Notes under the pieces: generated by a model
Told to the model about the DNA's origin: nothing
Databases searched by the model: none
What the model saw: only the letters and a program-made list of their open reading frames with translations
Shown here: in pieces, positions 27,403 through 36,213 of the stretch
Position numbering within the stretch: position 1 is the stretch's first letter
How the letters are laid out: each line of letters opens with the position of its first letter
NCBI GenBank assembly: GCA_004020315.1
Contig: SAQG01000040.1
Location: forward strand, 1 to 55,556
Source: Mesorhizobium sp.
GTDB taxonomy: Bacteria; Pseudomonadota; Alphaproteobacteria; Rhizobiales; Rhizobiaceae
DNA length: 55,556 nt
Direction: 5' to 3'
Position numbers and translations under genes: made by a program

Positions 27403-28107
27403 ATGGATCCTTATGCGCTGAAGACGCTGAACGCCGAACGCCGCGCCCGCCGCGCGGCGATCCTGGTCACCGATCTCGGCGATGGCCGTGATCGCATCGT
27501 GCGCGAGGGCGATCAGGTCGCCGGCGAATTGGGCGCTGCGATTGCCAAGGCGTTTCGATCAGGCAATTCCGGGTCGGTCGAGGCTGAAGGGCGAACCTTC
27601 TTCCTCAATGCCCACCTGCCGCAGCCGTGCCTGGTGGTGATCGGCGCCGTTCATATCAGCCAGGCACTGGCGCCGATGGCCAAGATCGCCGGCTATCCCG
27701 TCGAGATCATCGATCCGCGCACGGCCTTCGCCACATCAGATCGCTTTCCCAATGTCGCGCTGCATGCCGAATGGCCTGAGGACGTGCTTTCGCGCCAGCC
27801 GCTCGACAGCTATACCGCGTTGGCAGCGGTCACCCATGATCCGAAGATCGATGATTTCGCGCTGAAGGCGGCGCTCGACGCCAACTGTTTCTATGTCGGT
27901 GCGCTCGGCAGCCGCAAGACCCATGCGAAGCGCGTCGAGCGCCTGCTGGCATTGGGCGCGACCGCCGACCAGATCGCCCGTATCCACGCGCCGATCGGCT
28001 TGGACATCGGCGCCGCGAGCCCGGCCGAGATAGCGGTCGCTGTGCTGGCGCAGGCGATCCAGGCGTTTCGCTCACGTGGCCTCGAAGCGAAGGACGCGGC
28101 GGCGTGA
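27403..28107 (+). CDS. XdhC Rossmann-domain protein (CoxI-like)
   Basis: The 234-residue protein begins with a short XdhC-like part and continues with the XdhC Rossmann domain (CLVVIGAVHISQALAPMAKI, LAAVTHDPKIDDFALKAAL, FYVGALGSRKTHAKR, IHAPIGLDIGAASPAEIAVA). It should bind the cofactor and its sulfur donor during molybdenum hydroxylase maturation. Together with the preceding gene it forms a split XdhC pair. Its TGA overlaps the GTG start of the next gene. Confidence 0.92.
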   Translation: MDPYALKTLNAERRARRAAILVTDLGDGRDRIVREGDQVAGELGAAIAKAFRSGNSGSVEAEGRTFFLNAHLPQPCLVVIGAVHISQALAPMAKIAGYPVEIIDPRTAFATSDRFPNVALHAEWPEDVLSRQPLDSYTALAAVTHDPKIDDFALKAALDANCFYVGALGSRKTHAKRVERLLALGATADQIARIHAPIGLDIGAASPAEIAVAVLAQAIQAFRSRGLEAKDAAA

Positions 28108-29714
28108 AATTTGGTTCGATCCCGATCGCCACAGCCGAAGGTGCGGTGCTGGCGCACGCCACCACCGCCGGAGAACGGCGTTTCCGCAAGGCACACAAGC
28201 TGAGCGCCGACGATGTGTCTCTACTCAAGGCGGCTGGGATTTCGGAGGTCGTCGCGGCGGTCTTGGCTTCGGAAGATCTCAGCGAGGACGCTGCTGCCGA
28301 AAAAATCGCCGAAAGCATGATCCATCACAACGTCGAGGCGAAGCCCGCCGCGACCGGCCGGGTTAATCTCCACGCCCAGGCGGCCGGTATCTTCACGGTC
28401 GATGCAGCGATGATCGACGCCATCAACGCCGTCGATCCGACGATCACCATCGCCACGCTGGCGCAGCACGCGCCGGTCGAAAAGGGCCAGATGGTGGCGA
28501 CCGTCAAGATCATTCCCTTCGCCGTTGCTTCCGCTCTGGTCGATGCGGTGGCAAGGATCTGCGCGGGCGGCGAGATCTTCACCGTCAATGCTTATCAGCC
28601 AGTGCGTGTCGGCGTCATCCAGACAGTTCTGCCCGGCATCAAGCCGAGCGTGCTCGACAAGACGTTGCGGGTCACCGAAGCTCGCCTTGCGCGCTCGGGC
28701 GGCCGGCTGACGGCGGAGCGCCGCACGCCGCACGAAGTTGGCGCCGTTGCGGAGGCTGCGGCCTCGCTGGCGCGCGACAACGACATGGTGGTGATCTTCG
28801 GCGCGTCGGCGATGAGCGATTTTGGCGACGTCGTCCCGGCAGCGATCGAGAAGGCCGGCGGCACCGTCATCCGCGCCGGCATGCCGGTCGATCCCGGCAA
28901 TCTGCTGGTGCTCGGCACACTTGCCGGCAAGCGCGTCATCGGCGCGCCGGGCTGCGCCCGCAGCCCCAAGGAGAACGGCTTCGACTGGGTCCTCGACCGG
29001 CTGATCGCCGGCCTGGACGTGACGGCCAAGGATATCGCTGGCATGGGTGTCGGCGGTCTGTTGATGGAAATCCCGACGCGGCCGCAGCCGCGCGAGCCGC
29101 TGCCGGCCAGGACCGAGTTGAGGGTCGATATCGTGCTGCTGGCGGCCGGCCGCTCCAGCCGCATGGGCGGACCGAACAAGCTGCTGGCGCTGTTCGACGG
29201 CAAACCGCTGGTGCGCCGAAGCGCCGAGCGCGCGCTCGGCTCTAAAGCTTCGGGCACCATCGTCGTCACCGGCCATCAGCGCGAGCGTGTACGCACCGCG
29301 TTGTCGGGACTGGATGTGACTTTCGCCCATAATCCGGATTTCGCTGAGGGTCTGTCTTCATCGCTGAAGGCCGGCGTCGCACGGGTTGCCAGCGATGCCG
29401 CCGGCGCCATGATCATGCTCGGCGACATGCCTGGTGTTTCGTCAGCCGACCTCGACAGGCTGATAGACGCATTCCGCAAATCCGAGGGCCGATCGGTCGT
29501 GCGCGCCTCGCATGAGGGAAAGCGAGGCAACCCGGTGCTGTTGCCGCGTTCGTTATTTGCGGCGATTGCTCATCTGGAAGGCGATACCGGCGCGCGCCAT
29601 CTGGTCGAGGCCGAGGGGCTCGATGTCGTCGATGTCGAGATCGGCAAGGCGGCTTCCGTCGACGTCGACACCCGCGAGGCGCTGGAAGGCGCCGGCGGCG
29701 TGCTGCAGGATTGA
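28104..29714 (+). CDS. Fusion of MoeA-like and MobA-like NTP-transferase domains
   Basis: The 536-residue protein joins an N-terminal molybdopterin-binding (MoeA/MoaB-type) domain (about 1-335, with VVIFGASAMSDFGDVVPAAI and VIGAPGCARSPKENGFDW) to a C-terminal MobA-like nucleotidyltransferase (about 340-530, LLAAGRSSRMGGPNKLLALF, GDMPGVSSAD). Such fusions make the cytosine or guanine dinucleotide form of the molybdenum cofactor for hydroxylases, most likely MCD, because MocA-type domains share this pattern. It starts at GTG 28104 inside the preceding gene's stop. Confidence 0.9.
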   Translation: MKFGSIPIATAEGAVLAHATTAGERRFRKAHKLSADDVSLLKAAGISEVVAAVLASEDLSEDAAAEKIAESMIHHNVEAKPAATGRVNLHAQAAGIFTVDAAMIDAINAVDPTITIATLAQHAPVEKGQMVATVKIIPFAVASALVDAVARICAGGEIFTVNAYQPVRVGVIQTVLPGIKPSVLDKTLRVTEARLARSGGRLTAERRTPHEVGAVAEAAASLARDNDMVVIFGASAMSDFGDVVPAAIEKAGGTVIRAGMPVDPGNLLVLGTLAGKRVIGAPGCARSPKENGFDWVLDRLIAGLDVTAKDIAGMGVGGLLMEIPTRPQPREPLPARTELRVDIVLLAAGRSSRMGGPNKLLALFDGKPLVRRSAERALGSKASGTIVVTGHQRERVRTALSGLDVTFAHNPDFAEGLSSSLKAGVARVASDAAGAMIMLGDMPGVSSADLDRLIDAFRKSEGRSVVRASHEGKRGNPVLLPRSLFAAIAHLEGDTGARHLVEAEGLDVVDVEIGKAASVDVDTREALEGAGGVLQD

Positions 29715-29734
29715 CAAACCGAGACCGAAAAACG

Positions 29735-30628
29735 ATGCCTTTTGGCATGGCTCTCCGTTTACCCCTTCTGACCTCGATATTTCTTTTGTTTTCGTGTTTG
29801 GCGCATAGTCAGACGCCATCTCTAAAACCTTTCAAGGACGATCTGTTCGCCTATCCGGGCACGCTCTCGTCGGAAAACAACGGCGCTTATACGGTCGTCA
29901 ACTATCGCGAGCTGCGCGATATCAATGCCCGCGACAAAGTGCCGGAGCGCCGCGCGCAGGCGCAGTATGTCGACACCGGCGTGCGCAAGGTGCAGCAGGA
30001 TTTGCTGCTGAAAACCGATGCCGGCAATATCCGCCACGTCGCCGTCGGCCGCACACAAGGCGCCGGCATCATCGTGCTCTATCTGCACGGGCAAGGCGGC
30101 AGCCGCAAGCAGGGCGTTGATGACTTCACCTTCGGCGGCAATTTCAACCGCATCAAGAACCTGATGGCCGGCAATGGCGGCCTCTATCTGTCACCTGATT
30201 TCTCTGACTTCGGCGACACCGGCGCGGCCCAGATCGCCGCGCTGATCGGCCACTATACCGAACAATCGCCGGGCGCGAAGATCTTCGTTGCCTGCGGTTC
30301 GATGGGCGGCGCACTGTGCTGGAAGCTTGCCGCCCGCAAGGATACGGGCGGCCGGATCGACGGGTTGCTGCTGCTCGGTTCGCTGTGGGATGAAAGTTTC
30401 TTCTCGAGCCCGGCCTTCAAGCGCCGTGTTCCGGTCTTCTTTGGCCAAGGCAGCAGGGACCCGGTGTTTCCAGTCGAGAAACAGGAAGCCTTCTTCCGTT
30501 CGATCCTGGCCAGGTCGAAAAACTATCCGACCCGCTTTGTCCGCTTCGAGACCGGCACGCACGGTACGCCGATCCGCATGACCGACTGGCGCGGCACGCT
30601 CAACTGGATGCTGTCGAAGGCCCCTTAA
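29735..30628 (+). CDS. Secreted alpha/beta hydrolase
   Basis: The 297-residue protein has a signal peptide (PFGMALRLPLLTSIFLLFSC, probably cut near AHSQT; the cysteine in LFSCLAHS could also mark a lipoprotein). The hydrolase core follows: IIVLYLHGQGGSRKQG, nucleophile elbow CGSMGGAL, aspartate in GQGSRDPVFP and histidine in TGTHGTP. An alternative TTG start at 29711 overlaps the previous stop codon (TTGA), which would couple it to the Mo-cofactor operon. Its substrate and any role with molybdenum enzymes are unknown. Its stop overlaps that of the converging gene in the palindrome TTAA. Confidence 0.8.
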   Translation: MPFGMALRLPLLTSIFLLFSCLAHSQTPSLKPFKDDLFAYPGTLSSENNGAYTVVNYRELRDINARDKVPERRAQAQYVDTGVRKVQQDLLLKTDAGNIRHVAVGRTQGAGIIVLYLHGQGGSRKQGVDDFTFGGNFNRIKNLMAGNGGLYLSPDFSDFGDTGAAQIAALIGHYTEQSPGAKIFVACGSMGGALCWKLAARKDTGGRIDGLLLLGSLWDESFFSSPAFKRRVPVFFGQGSRDPVFPVEKQEAFFRSILARSKNYPTRFVRFETGTHGTPIRMTDWRGTLNWMLSKAP

Positions 30629-31674
30629 GGCGCGGTGTTGTAGTCCACCACCGTCTGCGGGTTGATCTCGCCGTCATAGGAGGCATCGACATCGTACTGC
30701 ACCAGCGAGAAATTGCCGTTGCGAAACAGATAGGTCCCGGCTGACGAGGCATCACCGACGCCGCGCCACTTGTTGAGCGATGAGATCGTCTTGGTGGCGT
30801 CGTCATATTCGGAATTGACCAGCTGGTCGTCGGTCCCGAAGCCGGTGACGTTGATCGCCTCGACCTTGCCTTCGCTATCGTTGTTCTCATAGTGGATATC
30901 GAGTTCCGGCGAGGCGAACTGCAGTTGCCGGACGCCTGATACGTCGTCGTAGACATAGTAGACGGCACTCTCATTGTAGGCAGCCATCGAGCAGAAGAAG
31001 CGGAACAGCCGCGTCTCGCGTTCGGGTTCATCGGCCTCGGCGCCCGCATCCTTGTAGCGGAGGGAGTAGGCGTCCGGCTCTGCCAAAGGCTCACCGCCAG
31101 GCAGTTCCTTGTCGCACTGGTCGCCATAGGTGGCTGCAAACGCCTTCTTGGCCTGCTCCAGCGCCGCGTCCTTCTTCGGCGGCGGCGGTCCGTCGCCGCA
31201 GCTTTCCGGTACGGCGCCCTCGAAATCGGCCGTGGACGGTTTCAGCGCGCCCTTGTCGATGAAGATCGGGCGAAATGGCGGTTCCTGGATCGAGGCGTTG
31301 ACCTGGCGCAGCGTGTAGCAGCCGGCAAAGACATTTTCGCTGCCGTCCTTGGCTGTCGCCCGGATGGCGACAGGAACGCTGTAATAGATGCTGCCGGCTG
31401 CACCGTCTTCGGACACGCCACCGGTTTTGACATCGACCTTTTCGGTGCCGTCATAGCCCTTGACGAACTCCTCGAAATCCTTGGCCGGCTTGGTGTCGCC
31501 AAAATAATCCCAGGCGCGCGCGAATTCTTGCCGGTTGATGGCGCTGTATAGCGAACGGATGACCGCTTCGGCGTCCGATCTGTCGTCGACATAGGCCGCG
31601 TCGGCGGCGAGCACTGGCTGGCCTGTCACGGCCAGGGAGAAAAAAGCGGTCGCTGCGAAAAGGGCGGTTCTCAT
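30625..31674 (-). CDS. DUF1176-like secreted protein
   Basis: The 349-residue protein starts with a signal peptide (RTALFAATAFFSLAVTGQPVLA). The first half resembles a lumazine-binding/SnoaL-like region (DAEAVIRSLYSAINRQEFAR), and the C-terminal half matches DUF1176 (AYSLRYKDAG, RLFRFFCSMAAYNESAVYYV, then RGVGDASSAGTYLFRNGNFS), a periplasmic family of unknown role. Cysteines are spaced as if for two disulfides. ATG 31674 has GGAGA eight bases upstream. Confidence 0.78.
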   Translation of the reverse strand: MRTALFAATAFFSLAVTGQPVLAADAAYVDDRSDAEAVIRSLYSAINRQEFARAWDYFGDTKPAKDFEEFVKGYDGTEKVDVKTGGVSEDGAAGSIYYSVPVAIRATAKDGSENVFAGCYTLRQVNASIQEPPFRPIFIDKGALKPSTADFEGAVPESCGDGPPPPKKDAALEQAKKAFAATYGDQCDKELPGGEPLAEPDAYSLRYKDAGAEADEPERETRLFRFFCSMAAYNESAVYYVYDDVSGVRQLQFASPELDIHYENNDSEGKVEAINVTGFGTDDQLVNSEYDDATKTISSLNKWRGVGDASSAGTYLFRNGNFSLVQYDVDASYDGEINPQTVVDYNTAP

Positions 31675-31797
31675 CGGGAATCTCCACCTGATGAGAAATC
31701 CTATCATACCGATTGCGGCGACGTGGTGACGCTTGAAGAATCGCCCGCGGAGGCGCTAGGTCCCCCCATCGGCGTTCCCGCTGGAAAGGAGATTCAC

Positions 31798-32304
31798 GTG
31801 ACCATATCGATGTACGAAGCGTCCGTGCCGGTGTTTTCGGCGAGGCTGAAGGCGCTATCCAACGTGCTGACCATCGCCGAGCAGAATGCGCTCGATCGCA
31901 AGATCGATCCGCAGGTGTTTTTAACGTCGCGGCTGGCGCCGGACATGTACGCGTTGACCAGGCAGGTGCAGATCGCCACCGACCACGCCAAAGGCGCGCC
32001 ATCGCGGCTTGCCGGCCGCGAAGTGCCGAAATACGAGGACAACGAGGCGAGCTTTGCCGATCTCCAGGCGCGCATCACCAAGACCGTCGACCTTCTGGCG
32101 ACATTCTCGGCTACCGAATTCGATGGCTCCGATGACAGAATGATCGAGCTGAAGCTTGGTCAGCGCGAATTCTCGATGGCCGGCATGCAGTATCTGCTGC
32201 ATCTCGCCATGCCCAACTTCTATTTCCACGTGACCACCGCCTACGACATCTTGCGTCACAATGGCGTGCCGCTGAGCAAGGCGATTTTCATGGGATCGCA
32301 TTGA
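31798..32304 (+). CDS. DUF1993 family protein
   Basis: The 168-residue protein matches DUF1993, a DinB-like four-helix family (YEASVPVFSARLKALSNVL, then a central DHAKGAPSRLAGREVP and the end NFYFHVTTAYDILRHNGVPL). The function is unknown; DinB-like folds often bind a metal through histidines, and H157 in YFHVTT could serve. GTG 31798 is preferred because AAGGAG lies six bases upstream; an ATG at 31810 is possible. Confidence 0.85.
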   Translation: MTISMYEASVPVFSARLKALSNVLTIAEQNALDRKIDPQVFLTSRLAPDMYALTRQVQIATDHAKGAPSRLAGREVPKYEDNEASFADLQARITKTVDLLATFSATEFDGSDDRMIELKLGQREFSMAGMQYLLHLAMPNFYFHVTTAYDILRHNGVPLSKAIFMGSH

Positions 32305-32317
32305 AGAATTGGCGAGG

Positions 32318-32345
32318 AGATATCCCGGTCGAGCCGGGATATCTT
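32318..32345. terminator. Bidirectional terminator hairpin
   Basis: An 11-bp perfect stem (32318-32328 agatatcccgg with 32334-32344 ccgggatatct) and a five-base loop lie between the converging DUF1993 and small DUF1127-like genes. It has few trailing T residues, so termination efficiency is uncertain. Confidence 0.6.
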
Positions 32346-32354
32346 ACGACCTGA

Positions 32355-32519
32355 CTAGCGTGAGGACATTTCGCGGGCGACGCGCGGGAAGTCGGCTGGT
32401 TTGATGCCGATGTCCGCACGGTCGGCATTGCTCATCGAATGAAGCAGCGCCAGAGCCGCGCGGTAGCGCAGACGTTCCTGCGGACGCGGACGGGCGAACA
32501 TTTCAGTGAGGAAACCCAT
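32355..32519 (-). CDS. Short DUF1127-like protein
   Basis: The 54-codon frame encodes a small basic protein with the pattern MGFLTEMFARPRPQERLRYR followed by ALALLHSMSNADRADIGI and KPADFPRVARE. This fits the DUF1127 layout (basic front, a MS...AD-IGI core, then a short tail). An AGGGG ribosome site lies about nine bases before the ATG. The coding periodicity is good and it is backed by a hairpin terminator downstream. It is the second DUF1127-type gene in the window and is easily missed because of its size. Confidence 0.7.
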   Translation of the reverse strand: MGFLTEMFARPRPQERLRYRAALALLHSMSNADRADIGIKPADFPRVAREMSSR

Positions 32520-32580
32520 GATTCAAGCCCCTGGTTGGTCCTCCCCGAGCCTGAATATAGGCAAATGATGACAATTGTGC

Positions 32581-32615
32581 AGTGCAGCATTTGCATGGCA
32601 GCCATGCCGCACTGA
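32581..32615. promoter_or_regulatory. Compound dyad upstream of the aldo/keto reductase
   Basis: An inner perfect repeat gcatggc-a-gccatgc (32594-32608) lies within outer arms cagtgc (32581-32586) and gcactg (32610-32615). It is in the 243-base divergent region between the small DUF1127-like gene and the reductase gene. It could be an operator or an RNA hairpin. Confidence 0.3.
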
Positions 32616-32762
32616 TTTTGACTACATCGAGCACCCTGTTTCGGCCTCTCGGAAAAGTCGCTGGCCCTTTGGGGGCGGGCTTGGAGACAGCCCGCGCATT
32701 CCTGTATGCTGCGGCTTCCTCCCCGCGCAGCCGCGCAAAAATTTCCCGCCGGAGAAAGTTCC

Positions 32763-33830
32763 ATGCACAAACGCCGTCTCGGTCGGACCGATCTTCTTGT
32801 TTCCCAGATCTGCCTGGGATCGATGACCTGGGGCCAGCAGAACACCGAAGCGGACGGCCACGCCCAGATGGATCTGGCCTTTTCGCGCGGCGTCAACTTC
32901 ATCGACACTGCCGAGCTCTACCCGATCCCGCCCAAAGCGGAGACGCAAGGCTGGACCGAGAAGATCATCGGCAGCTGGATCAAGGCGAAGGGCAACCGCG
33001 ATCAAGTGATCCTCGCCTCGAAAGTGGTCGGCCGCACGGCCAATGCGTGGTTCCGCGGCGGGCGTCCGTCGAAGCTGGTGCGCGCCGACATCTTCGATGC
33101 CGTCGAGAAATCGCTGACCAGGCTCAACACCGATTATCTCGATCTTTATCAGATCCATTGGCCGGAGCGCGATGTGCCGTGGGGCGCCAACCCGAACCGC
33201 GTCGGTGCCGTGCCGCTGCGGGCCGATTCCGTCGGCGCACCGGCCGGCGAGACGCCGATCACTGAGACGCTCGCCGTCTTCGACGAACTGGTGAAAGCTG
33301 GAAAAATCCGACATTTCGGCCTATCGAACGAGAGTTCCTGGGGCGTCATGCGGTTCATCGCCGAAGCCGACAAAGGCGTCGGCCCACGGCTGGTAGCGCT
33401 GCAGAACGCCTATAATTTCGTCAACCGCAGCTTCGAGGTGAATCTCGCCGAAGTCTGCGAGCGCGAGCAGGTTTCCCTGCTCGCCTATTCGCCGCTGGGA
33501 CAAGGCTACCTGACCGGCAAATACGATCACGGCGCGCGGCCGCAGGGATCGCGCTCTCAGCTTTTCAACCGTGGCCAGCGCTACGAGACGCCCAATGCCG
33601 CGGAGGCGCAGCTTCAGTACAACGAACTGGCCCGCTCTTTCGGTATGGAGCCGGCATTGTTTGCCAACGCCTATGTCACGAGCCGGCCGTTCGTCACCTC
33701 GAGCATCATCGGCGCGACGACCCTTTCGCAGCTCGAAATGGCGCTGTCGTCGGCCGATGTCGTTTGGACCGAAGACATGCAGAAGGCGGTCGATGCAATC
33801 CACCAGCGTGTCGGCAACCCATGTCCGTGA
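32763..33830 (+). CDS. tas: Aldo/keto reductase, Tas-like
   Basis: The 355-residue NADP-dependent aldo/keto reductase closely follows the E. coli Tas layout: GSMTWGQQNTEADGHAQMDL, DTAELYPIPPKAETQGWTEK, YLDLYQIHWP, NESSWGVMRF, YSPLGQGYLTGKY and SIIGATTLSQLE. Catalytic D, Y, K and H are present (DTAELYP, ASKVVG, IHWPER). Tas is a broad-specificity reductase and its physiological role is unknown. GGAG lies about ten bases before ATG 32763. Confidence 0.92.
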   Translation: MHKRRLGRTDLLVSQICLGSMTWGQQNTEADGHAQMDLAFSRGVNFIDTAELYPIPPKAETQGWTEKIIGSWIKAKGNRDQVILASKVVGRTANAWFRGGRPSKLVRADIFDAVEKSLTRLNTDYLDLYQIHWPERDVPWGANPNRVGAVPLRADSVGAPAGETPITETLAVFDELVKAGKIRHFGLSNESSWGVMRFIAEADKGVGPRLVALQNAYNFVNRSFEVNLAEVCEREQVSLLAYSPLGQGYLTGKYDHGARPQGSRSQLFNRGQRYETPNAAEAQLQYNELARSFGMEPALFANAYVTSRPFVTSSIIGATTLSQLEMALSSADVVWTEDMQKAVDAIHQRVGNPCP

Positions 33831-33890
33831 GTTGATTTCCGGCGCTGTAAAGCGTGATTACCCAATAATTAGAATAGGGAGGGAGAAAAA

Positions 33891-35156
33891 GTGAATTTTC
33901 CGATCGATGCCGTGCGCGAGAGATTTCCGGCACTGTCGCTGACCGACAAGGGCCGTCGCCGCGTCTATCTCGACAACCCGGCCGGCACGCAAGTGCCGCA
34001 AGCGGTCGCCGACGCGGTGTCACACTGCCTGCTGACCACAAACGCCAATCTCGGCGGCTTCTTCGAAACAACGGTCGCGGCGCAACAAATCGTCGATGGC
34101 GCCCATGCGGCGATGGCCGATTTCCTCGGTGCTGCGAGCCCGCAGGAAATCATCATCGGCGCCAATATGACGACGCTGACTTATCACATGTCGCGCACGC
34201 TCGGCCGCACGATGAAACCCGGCGACGAGATCATTCTCACCCGCATGGACCACGAGGGCAACGTATCGCCGTGGCTGCAGCTGGCCGAAGACCTTGGTCT
34301 TGTCGTGCGCTGGCTGGCTTTTGACGAGCAGAGCTGGCAGCTCGAGGAGGCGGCGCTTGCTACGCTGCTCACCGACAGGACGCGGCTCGTCGCCCTGAAC
34401 TACGCCAGCAATCTGACCGGCTCGATCAACCGGGTGAAGGCGCTGACCAGAATCGCCAAGCAGGCCGGCGCCCTGGTCTATGTCGACGCCGTGCAGTTCG
34501 CGCCGCACGGCCTGATCGACGTGAGGGATCTCGGCTGCGATTTCCTGATCTGCTCGGCTTATAAATTCTTCGGCCCGCATATGGGTATATTGTGGGGCAG
34601 GCTGGATGTCATCGATACGCTGAAACCGTACAAATGCCGCTGTTCGTCCAACGATCTGCCCGAGCGGTTCGAGCTCGGCACGCCGCAGATCGAGCTGATG
34701 GCCGGACTGGCGGCCGCGATCGATTACTTTGCGGAGCTTGGCGCGGCGGCAGGCGAGCGCGGTTCGCGTCGCGCCAGGATCGCCAAGGCGTTCGAAATAT
34801 CAATCGTTTACGAGAACCCGCTGACGCAAAGGCTGATCGACGGGCTGTCGGCGATTTCGGGCTTGACCATCCACGGCATCACCGATCCGGCGCGTGTCGG
34901 GGAGCGCGTGCCGACGGTTTCGTTCACTGTCGAAGGCATTGTGCCGGAGACGATCGTAAGGCAGATGAATGCGGAAAACATCTTCCTGTGGTCCGGTCAC
35001 AACTATGCATGGGAGATCGTCCACCAGCTCGGCATTCCAGCCGAGCACGGCGTCGTGCGCATCGGCATCGCCCATTACAATACCGCAGCCGAGATCGACG
35101 AGACGCTGGAGAGCGTGCACCGTGTTATCGCCATGCTGCGACAGGAGCGATCCTGA
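33891..35156 (+). CDS. Cysteine desulfurase-like protein (TIGR01976 type)
   Basis: The 421-residue fold-type I PLP enzyme resembles CsdA/SufS-like proteins of the TIGR01976 branch: VYLDNPAGTQVPQAVADAV at the front, DHEGNVSPWLQLAEDLGL, VYVDAVQFAPHGLIDV and the PLP lysine in CSAYKFFGPHMGIL. The usual persulfide cysteine loop is not obvious, although KPYKCRCSSNDLPERFELG is cysteine-rich. It may therefore act as a selenocysteine-lyase-like or other PLP enzyme rather than a sulfur donor. It starts at GTG 33891 behind gggagggaga. Confidence 0.85.
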   Translation: MNFPIDAVRERFPALSLTDKGRRRVYLDNPAGTQVPQAVADAVSHCLLTTNANLGGFFETTVAAQQIVDGAHAAMADFLGAASPQEIIIGANMTTLTYHMSRTLGRTMKPGDEIILTRMDHEGNVSPWLQLAEDLGLVVRWLAFDEQSWQLEEAALATLLTDRTRLVALNYASNLTGSINRVKALTRIAKQAGALVYVDAVQFAPHGLIDVRDLGCDFLICSAYKFFGPHMGILWGRLDVIDTLKPYKCRCSSNDLPERFELGTPQIELMAGLAAAIDYFAELGAAAGERGSRRARIAKAFEISIVYENPLTQRLIDGLSAISGLTIHGITDPARVGERVPTVSFTVEGIVPETIVRQMNAENIFLWSGHNYAWEIVHQLGIPAEHGVVRIGIAHYNTAAEIDETLESVHRVIAMLRQERS

Positions 35157-35174
35157 CGCGACATCCGGCTGATA

Positions 35175-36206
35175 TCAGCGCTTCTTGCCGCCGCCGAAGC
35201 CGGTGAGGAAAGCGGTAAGGTTCTCGCCGAGTTCGTCGCAGAGATAGCCGCCCTCCTGCACGATGACCGTCGGCAGGCCGAGGCCGGCGATAGCCTCGCC
35301 GATGCGCGAGAAGCCCGGTGTCGTCAAAGAAAGTCCGCCGAACGGATCGCCTTCGAATGCGTCGAGGCCGAGCGCCACGACCAGCGCTTCCGGCGCAAAG
35401 GCGCGGATGCGCGGGAAAGCCACATCCAACGCTTCGAGAAACGCTGCATCGCCGGATTTGCGCGCCAGCGGCAGATTGAAATTGTAGCCGAGGCCGGCTC
35501 CTTCGCCGCGCTCGTCGGCATGACCCCAGAAGAACGGGTAGAAGCGCACCGGATCGGCATGCAGCGAGACGGTGAGCACGTCCGGCCGGGCATAGAAAAT
35601 ACCTTGCGTGCCGTTGCCGTGATGCAGGTCGACGTCGAGGATCGTCACCCGCGCAGCTTGCCTGCGCAAGGTCTGTGCCGCGACCGCCGAATTGTTGATG
35701 AAGCAGAAGCCGCCGGCGACATCAGCAAAGGCGTGGTGGCCGGGCGGACGGCATAGCGCATAGGCAGCCGGCGCGCCCGCCATCACCGCCTCAGCGGCCT
35801 CGACCGCGCTCCAGGCGCTCCACAGCGCGCTCTGCCAGGTCTCGCTTGAGATCGGGCAAGCGGTGTCAGCCATGTGGTAGCCGGCCTGGCCGACCGCCGA
35901 GGCCGGATAGGAGCCGCCCCGCGCGATCGGATGGATGTTGGGGATCACTTCCGCTGAAGCACCTTCGATGCGCTGCCAGCGCACAAAGATGTGCTCGAGA
36001 AAATCGAGATATTCGGGGGTATGCACCGCGGCAACCGGACCAAGCCCGTAATCTCTCGGCCGTTCGATCGTGCAGCCGGCGGCCTTTGCGCCGGCGAGCA
36101 GCCGTTCGACGCGTTCCGGCTTTTCCGGATTGGGCTTCTGGGCACCGCTGGAGAGGAACGCCTTGGGATCGTGGCGCTTCTGTTCTTCGGCATAGAAGGC
36201 TTTCAT
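35175..36206 (-). CDS. Acetylpolyamine amidohydrolase/histone-deacetylase-like deacetylase
   Basis: The 343-residue protein has the arginase-deacetylase fold with the zinc and catalytic set of acetylpolyamine amidohydrolases: RPPGHHAFADVAGG (HH pair), ILDVDLHHGNGTQ and ALGLDAFEGDP (zinc aspartates/histidine). Enzymes of this type remove acetyl groups from acetylated diamines, polyamines or 4-acetamidobutyrate. It is the last gene of the five-gene catabolic operon, seven bases after the acetyltransferase gene. A terminal deacetylase releasing GABA from 4-acetamidobutyrate would fit that context. ATG 36206 is used; the longer frame runs antisense into the GNAT gene. Confidence 0.92.
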   Translation of the reverse strand: MKAFYAEEQKRHDPKAFLSSGAQKPNPEKPERVERLLAGAKAAGCTIERPRDYGLGPVAAVHTPEYLDFLEHIFVRWQRIEGASAEVIPNIHPIARGGSYPASAVGQAGYHMADTACPISSETWQSALWSAWSAVEAAEAVMAGAPAAYALCRPPGHHAFADVAGGFCFINNSAVAAQTLRRQAARVTILDVDLHHGNGTQGIFYARPDVLTVSLHADPVRFYPFFWGHADERGEGAGLGYNFNLPLARKSGDAAFLEALDVAFPRIRAFAPEALVVALGLDAFEGDPFGGLSLTTPGFSRIGEAIAGLGLPTVIVQEGGYLCDELGENLTAFLTGFGGGKKR

Positions 36207-36213
36207 AATCCCC

